DNA from: Actinomycetes bacterium | Lineage (GTDB): Bacteria > Actinomycetota > Humimicrobiia > Humimicrobiales > Humimicrobiaceae | Direction: 5' to 3' | DNA: 6,202 nt | NCBI GenBank assembly: GCA_030609215.1 | Contig: JAUWCR010000088.1 | Span: forward strand, 1-6,202 | The notes under the pieces: model-generated | Seen by the model: only the letters and a program-made list of their open reading frames with translations | What the model was told of the DNA's origin: nothing | The model's database searches: none | In this document: in pieces, positions 1-5,395 of the stretch | Numbering within the stretch: position 1 is the stretch's first letter | Layout of the letters: each line of letters starts with the position of its first letter | Translations under genes and position numbers: made by a program

Positions 1-80
1 GCACTACCTATATGCAAGAAACCGGTAGGGCTAGGTGCAAATCTTACTCTTGTATTGTTATTATATGATTTATCTTCCAT
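1..80 (-). CDS. gltX: Glutamyl-tRNA synthetase, N-terminal fragment (runs off left edge)
   Basis: Read on the minus strand, an ATG at 80-78 opens a frame of 26 complete codons that continues past the window edge. After about ten polar residues (MEDKSYNNNT) the protein reads RVRFAPSPTGFLHIGS. This is the class I aminoacyl-tRNA synthetase start, with the HIGH-type ATP-binding signature written as LHIGS and the FAPSPTG block typical of GluRS; GlnRS has PPEPNGYLHIGH instead. The enzyme charges tRNA with glutamate in the cytoplasm. An in-frame ATG at 98-96 would add MILNKQ, and a TGA lies five codons further upstream. Neither start has a good Shine-Dalgarno sequence, so the exact start is uncertain. 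The gene is divergent from the dhaL-dhaK operon and probably unrelated to it. Whether it charges only tRNA-Glu or also tRNA-Gln cannot be judged from this fragment. Confidence 0.87.
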   Translation of the reverse strand, partial: MEDKSYNNNTRVRFAPSPTGFLHIGS

Positions 81-176
81 TTGTTTATTTAATATCATAA
101 CGTTTTTAACTCATTAATAAAATATTTTATATAAAAAATATTAAGGATTTTATAGGACAGCAAAATAAAAATTGTA

Positions 177-206
177 TTGTGGCACATGCTGATTGTAAGG
201 TATGAT
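177..206 (+). promoter_or_regulatory. Possible sigma-70 type promoter for dhaL-dhaK
   Basis: TTGTGG (177-182) and TATGAT (201-206) are separated by 18 bases. The -10 matches the consensus at five of six positions and the -35 at only three. Transcription would start near 213, inside the inverted repeats at 192-229, so a bound repressor there could block it. This is a weak call in a very AT-rich region; another -10-like hexamer, GATAAT at 249-254, has no convincing -35. Confidence 0.3.
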
Positions 207-229
207 ATTACAATAGATATTATTGTAAT
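192..229. promoter_or_regulatory. Overlapping inverted repeats, candidate operator for dhaL-dhaK
   Basis: ATTACAATA (207-215) and TATTGTAAT (221-229) form a perfect 9-bp inverted repeat around a 5-base centre. A third copy of the half-site, ATTGTAA at 192-198, pairs with TTACAAT at 208-214 as a 7-bp inverted repeat with a 9-base spacer. Three half-sites thus alternate over 37 bp between gltX and dhaL. The arms are nearly all A/T, with no U-tract after them, so a protein-binding site is more likely than a terminator. The regulator is unknown and no regulator gene is visible. Confidence 0.4.
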
Positions 230-299
230 TCCTTATTTTGAATTAGGTGATAATATTTATGCTGGATGACATATGTCTTTAATGATTGATTGATAGATT

Positions 300-303
300 G
301 GAG
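300..303 (+). promoter_or_regulatory. Ribosome binding site fixing the TTG start of dhaL
   Basis: GGAG at 300-303 stands five bases before TTG at 309. Stop codons TGA (291) and TAG (294) lie in the same frame just upstream, and no ATG or GTG lies between them and the TTG. The TTG is therefore the only reasonable start. Confidence 0.7.
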
Positions 304-308
304 AAAGA

Positions 309-959
309 TTGCAAAGCCAGAAAGAAATTTTAATAGGAGTAATAGAACAGATTAGCAGAAAGTTAATAGAAGCAGAAAAACAGTTAACTGAGCTGGATTC
401 GCCTTTGGGAGATGCTGATTGTGGAGTGGGGGTAAAAAGAGGGTTTGAGGCAGTTCAAAAAATTATTCCCCAATTGAACTCATTAGATCTGTCAGATATA
501 TTAAAAAAGGTTGGATTTACATTAGCATATACTATAGGAGGTACATCTGGAGCTATGCTGGGTACAGGGTTTATAGAAACTGGTAAGAGCATAGAAGGAA
601 AAGATGATCAAAATATTGCTATCTGGCCTGATGCTCTAGAGGATTCATTAGCTGTTATTAAAAGGAGGGGAGGAAATACCCAGGTAGGTGACAAAACTCT
701 GGTAGATTCTCTTGAACCTGCTGTAATATCCATTAGAAATTCTGTAAATACCGGAGAAGCTAATATGGTTTCGATACTAGAAAAAGCTCTTGCTGCAGCT
801 AAAGATGGCTCGGAAAAGAGTATAAATATGATTGCAAGGAAAGGAAGAGCTTCTTATCTTGGCGAAAGGAGTGTTGGTCACAGGGACCCTGGAACAGTTA
901 TAATTTGTATTATGTTTGATGCTGCTTTAGAATATTTAAAATCTAATGTTAATATTTAA
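309..959 (+). CDS. dhaL: Dihydroxyacetone kinase family, ADP/ATP-binding subunit DhaL
   Basis: A 216-residue protein, close to the roughly 210 residues of E. coli DhaL. This subunit holds the nucleotide and passes phosphate to the ketose bound on DhaK. The Mg-binding aspartates are present as D30, D35 and D37 in LDSPLGDADCG, the same numbering as in E. coli, which supports the TTG start. The nucleotide-pocket motifs follow: GGTSG (77-81), GDKTLVDSLEPA (127-138), then KGRASYLGERS (178-188) and GHRDPG (190-195). The usual GDADHG has Cys38 in place of His, a variant I recall from ATP-dependent kinases. The gene is first in an operon with dhaK, 43 bp apart. Phosphate donor (ATP, or a PTS protein DhaM through bound ADP) cannot be decided: no DhaM is in the window. 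The ketose may be dihydroxyacetone or a tetrulose. Confidence 0.94.
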   Translation: MQSQKEILIGVIEQISRKLIEAEKQLTELDSPLGDADCGVGVKRGFEAVQKIIPQLNSLDLSDILKKVGFTLAYTIGGTSGAMLGTGFIETGKSIEGKDDQNIAIWPDALEDSLAVIKRRGGNTQVGDKTLVDSLEPAVISIRNSVNTGEANMVSILEKALAAAKDGSEKSINMIARKGRASYLGERSVGHRDPGTVIICIMFDAALEYLKSNVNI

Positions 960-989
960 AGCTTAAAAAATAAAATATTGGTTTTATTT

Positions 990-995
990 AAGGGA
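990..995 (+). promoter_or_regulatory. Ribosome binding site fixing the GTG start of dhaK
   Basis: AAGGGA at 990-995 is seven bases before the GTG at 1003. The ATG at 995 is followed almost at once by an in-frame stop (ATG GAT AAG TGA), so GTG is the start. Just upstream, CTTAAA (962-967) can pair with TTTAAG (987-992) and TAAAA (971-975) with TTTTA (982-986), an AT-only hairpin whose right arm overlaps the start of this site. Confidence 0.7.
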
Positions 996-1002
996 TGGAT
1001 AA

Positions 1003-1998
1003 GTGAAGAAAATAATAAATAAACCTGAAGATGTTGTAGGTGAGATGCTAAAAGGACTTAAAGTATCAAATCCTAAGTCAATAGGTTTAATACCAGAAAA
1101 AAGGATAGTGTACAGGAAAGATCCATACCTAAATAAAGTTGGGATAATTTCAGGTTCTGGTAGCGGCCATGAGCCCGATCAGGCTTTTTTTGTTGGAAGA
1201 GGAATGCTTGATGCAGCCTGTGCAGGACCAGTATTTGCAGCACCCACCCTTGATGCTATAGTTGATTGTGCAAAGATTGTAGATAGGGGAAGAGGAGTTC
1301 TTTTTTTAGTTAAAAATTATACCGGGGATAGGGCTAATTTTGAGATGGCAAGCGAAATGCTTGAGTTTGAAAGTGGGCCAACTGTAGAGACAGTGATAAT
1401 TAATGATGATGTTGCAGTAAAAGACAGCACTTTTACGGCTGGGAGAAGGGGAGTTGCAGGAGCTATATTTGTTTATAAAATAATTGGAGCAAAATCTGAG
1501 GAAGGATCTAACCTGGAAGATTTGGCAAGATTAGCAGAAGATGTAAATAATAATGTTAGGTCTATGGGTTTTGCCTTAAAACCATGCACAACTCCTGCCA
1601 AGGGTTCTCCTACATTTGAATTAGGTCCTGATGAAATGGAAGTGGGAGTGGGTCTTCATGGAGAGCCTGGCAGGGAAAGAACAGGTTACAGGAGAGCTAA
1701 CATAATAATTAAAACTTTAACAGATGCAGTTATTAGCGACCTTCCTTTTCAGAAAAATGATGAAGTTGCGATTATTGTAAATGGTTTGGGTGGAACACCT
1801 ATAAGTGAATTATATATAGCTGCAGGGATAGTACATGATATTTGTAAGAATAGCGGTATATATATATTTAAAACTTATGTTAACAATTATTGCACATCAC
1901 TTGATATGGAAGGGTGTTCGGTAAGCTTGTTAAGACTTAATGAAGAATTTAAAAGGCTTTTAATTACTCCGGTTGATATACCCATCAGATATTTTTAA
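1003..1998 (+). CDS. dhaK: Dihydroxyacetone kinase family, substrate-binding subunit DhaK
   Basis: A 331-residue full-length DhaK, the subunit that binds the ketose covalently and presents it to DhaL for phosphorylation in the cytoplasm. All catalytic residues sit almost exactly at E. coli numbering: His56 in GSGSGHEP (51-58), Asp109 in KNYTGDRANF (104-113), and the His that forms the hemiaminal with the substrate carbonyl, His219 in GVGLHGEPG (E. coli His218). The start MKKIINKPEDVV and the tail with TSLDMEGCS and LLITPVDIP are typical. It lacks a fused DhaL-type nucleotide domain, so it needs the DhaL encoded just upstream. The gene order L then K is the reverse of the E. coli dhaKLM order. 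Family membership is certain. Substrate is not: the TPI-like and transketolase genes nearby make erythrulose or another C4 ketose a real alternative to dihydroxyacetone. Confidence 0.95.
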   Translation: MKKIINKPEDVVGEMLKGLKVSNPKSIGLIPEKRIVYRKDPYLNKVGIISGSGSGHEPDQAFFVGRGMLDAACAGPVFAAPTLDAIVDCAKIVDRGRGVLFLVKNYTGDRANFEMASEMLEFESGPTVETVIINDDVAVKDSTFTAGRRGVAGAIFVYKIIGAKSEEGSNLEDLARLAEDVNNNVRSMGFALKPCTTPAKGSPTFELGPDEMEVGVGLHGEPGRERTGYRRANIIIKTLTDAVISDLPFQKNDEVAIIVNGLGGTPISELYIAAGIVHDICKNSGIYIFKTYVNNYCTSLDMEGCSVSLLRLNEEFKRLLITPVDIPIRYF

Positions 1999-2048
1999 AT
2001 TACACAGTTTAGATCTCTAAAAAACTTTTTAAACAATAAGTAAATTTT

Positions 2049-4307
2049 TTATGGATTTACCCATACTGTTATTTTCCTGATTATCTCAACTGGCAGATCA
2101 CACATTGGATCCTGGCGGTGTGTATGTCCTTGCGGAACTTCTCCAAAAGGTTCATTTTTGTATTCTATATGAGTATAACCTGATTCAATTAAAATATGAT
2201 TAGCCTCATTTATTGGAAGAAGCGACACCATTGGCATAATAGGTATGTCTTCAGGCATGACAGGCGCTTGATTCCTGGGATCTGCACCATAACGATATTG
2301 ATTTATTGTTATCTGTTCCAGTGGTGTAAATCTATTTGGAATCATAATCTCACCTGTTTCAGGATTGGCTGTAATCTGGATACTAACTGTATCTTCCTGC
2401 GGCCGAATAAATTCTTCAACAGGTAAATTTTTTATTGCTTCCTCCATAAATAGTTTCCATATCATTGCAGGGTGAGCTCCACCCTGAACTCTCATATCAT
2501 GGATTACTCCCATTTTAATATTTTCTTCAGGATATCCAATCCATACACATGCAGCAAGGTTTGGTGTAAATCCTGCAAACCATGCATTCTCAGCTTCCTG
2601 TGTTGTTCCAGTTTTGCCAGCACATGGCCTATCGTCAAGTCTTGCTCTTGTACCTGTGCCTCTTAGCATAACCTGCTGCAGTATTTCTATTGCTCTATAT
2701 GCGTTTATTGCTGATAAGACCTGGATTTTTTCTTCTTCATATTCTTGAAGTATATTTCCATCTTTATCGGTAACTTTCAGTATTGCTACGGGATCATGCC
2801 TAACACCATAATTTGCAATTGTTGAGAATGCAGTGCAAGTTTCCAATGTTGATACCCCAATTGTAAGACCGCCAAGTCCGATTGCAGGATAAGGATTAAG
2901 TGGAGTTGTTATACCCATGTCCTTAGCCATTTTTACAACGCTGTAAGCTCCAACTCTCATAATAACCTGAGCGTAAACAACATTTACTGATTTAACTGTT
3001 GCTTCAAATATAGAAAGCTCATTAACTTCATAACTTGTTCCCAGGTAATTTGATACTTCCCAGGGCTCACTGCCAACTATATCAAATACCACGGTACCAT
3101 TTGGGTTGAAAGTCGTATATGGGCTTATACCTTGTTCAAGTGCGGCCATTAGAGCAAATATTTTAAATATTGAACCAGGTTGTCTTTTGCCCTGTGTTGC
3201 CAGATTAAATTTCATCTCGCTAAAGTCTTTCCCCCCAACCATTGCTTTTATAAAGCCATTTCTGGGGTCCATAGAAACAAGAGCTGCAGTAGGGTCTTCA
3301 GGGTCGGGCAGTATTTCATGTATCGCATTTTCAGCTGCTGTCTGCATATCTGGTTCTAATGTTGTATATATATTGAATCCACCTCTAAATACTCTATTTA
3401 CTCCATATTCTTCAATTAATTTCTGTTTAACATATTCAACAAAGTAAAGGGCAAAGCCTTTTTCTGTTTCTTCCTGGGGTCTTTCTAGTAATATAGGCTG
3501 TCTAATTGCATAATTGTATTCTTCTTCTGTAATGTAATTTAATTCAAGCATTTTTGCCAGCACTGTATTTCTTCTTTCAAGAGGTGCAACCTTATCAATA
3601 TAAGGTGATTTGCTGGGAATCTGTGGCAGTCCTGCAATTAAAGCACATTCTGCGAGATTTAAATACTCAACATTCTTATTAAAATAAATTTTTGATGCAG
3701 CTTGAACTCCATAAGCTCCTTCTCCAAAATATACTGTGTTTAAATACATTTCCAGTATTTCATCCTTTGTATAAATTTTTTCCAGCTGATATGACAGGGT
3801 TGCTTCTTTAATTTTTCTTTCGTATGTTATATCTGTTTTCTCCTCAGGGATATAAACATTTTTTACATACTGCTGGGTTAAGGTGCTGGCTCCCTGTGAA
3901 ATATAGCCTGTCTGTAAATTTATTAAAAAACTTCTTATAATACCTTCAATGTCCACACCGGTGTGCTGATAAAATCTTTCATCTTCAATTGCAATGACAG
4001 CATTTTTTAAATTTTGTGGAACCTGTTCTAGTGCTACAATTTCTCTATTCTCTTCTCCGTGAAAGGTTGCAATCAATGTTCCGTCAGCAGCATATATTCT
4101 AGAGGTCAAAGCATTTTCAGTAGGTGAAAAATCTTCAAGGTCGGGCAGATCGCTAAAAAAATCTAAAATAACTCCTGCAGCCATTAAAGATAATCCTGAA
4201 AAAGCAACGAAAGAAGTAATTGAACTTATAAGTATAATTACAATGAAAGCAATTAGTATTTTTACTATAATATTACTCTTTTTGTGTTTCCTTCTTAGCC
4301 TTGACAT
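2049..4307 (-). CDS. Bifunctional class A penicillin-binding protein (PBP1A-type) with C-terminal PASTA-like domain
   Basis: A 752-residue membrane-anchored peptidoglycan synthase that polymerises lipid II and cross-links the peptides outside the membrane. A basic N-terminus (MSRLRRKHKK) precedes hydrophobic residues about 13-48 that form the anchor. The GT51 domain has catalytic Glu108 in IEDERFY, GASTLTQQ (139-146), RKIKEATLSYQLE (164-176) and EMYLNTVYFGEGAYG (186-200). The transpeptidase domain has SxxK as S379-K382, SxN as S440-V-N442 and KTG at 565-567, so it looks fully active. Residues about 689-752 (MPMVSLLPINEANHILIESGY, then EVPQGHTHRQDP, ending ITVWV) resemble one diverged PASTA repeat. 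A TAA lies nine bases before the ATG, so the start is firm, yet there is no clear Shine-Dalgarno sequence. The gene is convergent with dhaK, 50 bp apart, and divergent from the TPI-like gene. It has no evident link to the sugar genes. Confidence 0.95.
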   Translation of the reverse strand: MSRLRRKHKKSNIIVKILIAFIVIILISSITSFVAFSGLSLMAAGVILDFFSDLPDLEDFSPTENALTSRIYAADGTLIATFHGEENREIVALEQVPQNLKNAVIAIEDERFYQHTGVDIEGIIRSFLINLQTGYISQGASTLTQQYVKNVYIPEEKTDITYERKIKEATLSYQLEKIYTKDEILEMYLNTVYFGEGAYGVQAASKIYFNKNVEYLNLAECALIAGLPQIPSKSPYIDKVAPLERRNTVLAKMLELNYITEEEYNYAIRQPILLERPQEETEKGFALYFVEYVKQKLIEEYGVNRVFRGGFNIYTTLEPDMQTAAENAIHEILPDPEDPTAALVSMDPRNGFIKAMVGGKDFSEMKFNLATQGKRQPGSIFKIFALMAALEQGISPYTTFNPNGTVVFDIVGSEPWEVSNYLGTSYEVNELSIFEATVKSVNVVYAQVIMRVGAYSVVKMAKDMGITTPLNPYPAIGLGGLTIGVSTLETCTAFSTIANYGVRHDPVAILKVTDKDGNILQEYEEEKIQVLSAINAYRAIEILQQVMLRGTGTRARLDDRPCAGKTGTTQEAENAWFAGFTPNLAACVWIGYPEENIKMGVIHDMRVQGGAHPAMIWKLFMEEAIKNLPVEEFIRPQEDTVSIQITANPETGEIMIPNRFTPLEQITINQYRYGADPRNQAPVMPEDIPIMPMVSLLPINEANHILIESGYTHIEYKNEPFGEVPQGHTHRQDPMCDLPVEIIRKITVWVNP

Positions 4308-4344
4308 AATAGTTTAAAAATGATTATTTAAAAATTAATTTTAT

Positions 4345-4356
4345 TTGCAATTGCAA
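4345..4356. repeat. Palindrome TTGCAATTGCAA in the PBP leader
   Basis: A perfect 12-bp palindrome that is also a tandem pair of TTGCAA. It lies between the predicted PBP promoter and the PBP start codon, in what would be the PBP 5' untranslated region. It shares the TTGCAW half-site with the larger palindrome at 4472-4485, so both may bind one regulator; this link is inference. Confidence 0.4.
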
Positions 4357-4390
4357 TGTTTTATATTATCAAACCTTAAACAAAATTGAT

Positions 4391-4418
4391 ATTATAAAAT
4401 ACTGATGCTTATTGTAAA
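4391..4418 (-). promoter_or_regulatory. Sigma-70 type promoter for the PBP gene
   Basis: On the minus strand TTTACA (4418-4413) and a perfect TATAAT (4396-4391) are separated by 16 bases. The -35 matches the consensus at five of six positions. Transcription would start near 4384, giving a leader of about 77 nt before the ATG at 4307. It is the best-looking promoter in the window. Confidence 0.6.
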
Positions 4419-4471
4419 GAAGAGTATGATTTAATATAGGGAAAAATGTATTGCCTAATGACAATTACATA

Positions 4472-4500
4472 TTGCATTAATGCAAGAAATTGCATACAAT
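4472..4500 (+). promoter_or_regulatory. Candidate promoter and operator for the isomerase-transketolase operon
   Basis: TTGCATTAATGCAA (4472-4485) is a perfect 14-bp palindrome, followed by another TTGCAT half-site at 4490-4495. If the first TTGCAT acts as a weak -35 (three of six matches), TACAAT at 4495-4500 is a -10 with five of six matches after a 17-base spacer. Transcription would then start near 4507, about 60 nt before the ATG. The palindrome would cover the -35 and spacer, a usual place for a repressor. TATAAT at 4545-4550 is too close to the ribosome binding site to be the -10 of this gene. Confidence 0.4.
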
Positions 4501-4566
4501 ATATCTTAAGAATATGAAGAAGTGTTAGCCTAATCAGGCAATATTATAATAAAAGAGGTAAGGTAA

Positions 4567-5382
4567 ATGAGAAAAATTTTTGTAGGCGCTGCATGGAAAA
4601 TGAATAAGACAGTTGACGAAAGCATTGATTATGCGAAGAAACTGGTTAGATTTATTGATGATAATCTAAGCGAATCAAAGTATATAGACGTTTTTGTTCT
4701 TCCTACTTTCCTGGCACTTTATCCTTTTTCCATGTTAATGAGTAATTCTAAGCTAAAGTATGGTGCACAGAATTGTTTCTATGAAGATGAGGGAGCTTAC
4801 ACTGGAGAAATAAGCCCAATGCATTTAAAAGACATTGGATGCACTTATGTGGAGCTTGGACATCCAGAGAGGCGAAATATTTTAAAAGAAGATGATAGTA
4901 TAATAAACAAGAAAGTTATTGCCTGCCTGAGGAATGATTTAATGCCTATATTATGCATTGGAGAAGAGGAGAGGTGTGCTGATATAAAAAAGGTAAAAAG
5001 ATTTTTAAAAAATCAGCTTTTTTCTAATCTGAACGGTGTGGCCAGAAATGATATTGGAAAAGTTATAGTAGCTTATGAGCCTGTTTGGGCAATTGGTGCG
5101 GAGTGTGCTGCACCTGTTGATTATATATATGATATGCTTGGATATTTAAGGGAACTCTTAGCAAAAGAATATGGAGAAGAAGCAGGTAAGGATCAGATTA
5201 TTTTTTATGGCGGCAGTGTTAATTTAGAAAGTTCCAGAGAAATACTGGAACTTACCAATAATAATGGGATTTTTATTGGAAGAGCTGGCCTTAATTATAA
5301 TTTTTTTACAGGCATGGTTAAAAATGCTTTGAATGTTGAAAGAAATATGAGAGAAATTGAAAAAAATAATAAAAGCAGGTAA
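4567..5382 (+). CDS. Triosephosphate-isomerase-family enzyme, probably a tetrulose-phosphate isomerase (LerI/EryH-like)
   Basis: A 271-residue TIM barrel, slightly longer than the usual 250, with a charged tail. The catalytic residues of TPI are present: Lys11 (WKMN), His99 (GHPERR) and Glu171 (AYEPVWAIG), with phosphate-binding GGS at 215-217. Several positions are not canonical: the substrate-binding Asn of GNWK is Ala9, GHSERR is GHPERR, loop 6 reads AIGAEC instead of AIGTGK, and the final phosphate motif is IGRAGLN instead of VGGASL. From memory, Brucella EryH has GTSWKMN, GAQN...GAWTGEISP and FIGRSAWN, and this protein has the same blocks (GAAWKMN, GAQNCFYEDEGAYTGEISP, FIGRAGLN). I therefore infer isomerisation of an erythrulose phosphate rather than glycolytic TPI, though DHAP/G3P activity is not excluded. 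GAGG (4555-4558), eight bases before the ATG, is the ribosome binding site. It is 13 bp upstream of, and probably co-transcribed with, the transketolase gene. Confidence 0.9.
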   Translation: MRKIFVGAAWKMNKTVDESIDYAKKLVRFIDDNLSESKYIDVFVLPTFLALYPFSMLMSNSKLKYGAQNCFYEDEGAYTGEISPMHLKDIGCTYVELGHPERRNILKEDDSIINKKVIACLRNDLMPILCIGEEERCADIKKVKRFLKNQLFSNLNGVARNDIGKVIVAYEPVWAIGAECAAPVDYIYDMLGYLRELLAKEYGEEAGKDQIIFYGGSVNLESSREILELTNNNGIFIGRAGLNYNFFTGMVKNALNVERNMREIEKNNKSR

Positions 5383-5386
5383 GGGA
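5381..5386 (+). promoter_or_regulatory. Ribosome binding site of the transketolase gene, overlapping the upstream stop codon
   Basis: AAGGGA (5381-5386) starts inside the TAA stop of the isomerase gene (5380-5382) and lies nine bases before the ATG at 5396. This tight packing supports co-transcription and possibly coupled translation of the two genes. Confidence 0.65.
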
Positions 5387-5395
5387 ATAAATAAT

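Noticed and set aside
1..117. Plus-strand frame open from the left edge to TAA at 115-117, as the tail of an upstream gene
   Set aside because: The opposite strand encodes an unmistakable GluRS N-terminus (FAPSPTGFLHIGS) in the same bases, so the plus frame is a shadow.
121..142. Inverted repeat AATATTTT / AAAATATT between gltX and dhaL
   Set aside because: An 8-bp A/T-only repeat in a very AT-rich stretch is likely by chance, and it has no terminator features.
180..196. Sigma-54 type promoter suggested by TGGCAC upstream of dhaL
   Set aside because: The -24 element looks right, but at the required spacing the -12 position reads GATT rather than TTGC.
1999..2060. Terminator between the convergent dhaK and PBP genes
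   Set aside because: AGTTTAGA (2006-2013) can pair with TCTAAAAAACT only with a bulge and a tight loop, and GTAAAT/ATTTAC (2040-2060) is a 6-bp stem without a clean U-tract. Both are AT-only and not better than chance here.
2196..3447. Plus-strand open frames of 64-113 codons at 2196-2426, 2472-2666 and 3106-3447
   Set aside because: All lie antisense inside the PBP gene, whose GT51 and transpeptidase motifs cover the region; the translations match no family I recognise and are rich in Cys and Ser as expected for a shadow frame.
4528..4539. Small hairpin GCCT-AATC-AGGC in the leader of the isomerase gene, with GCCTAAT repeated at 4453-4459
   Set aside because: A 4-bp stem and a 7-bp direct repeat are too short to support a riboswitch, attenuator or binding site.
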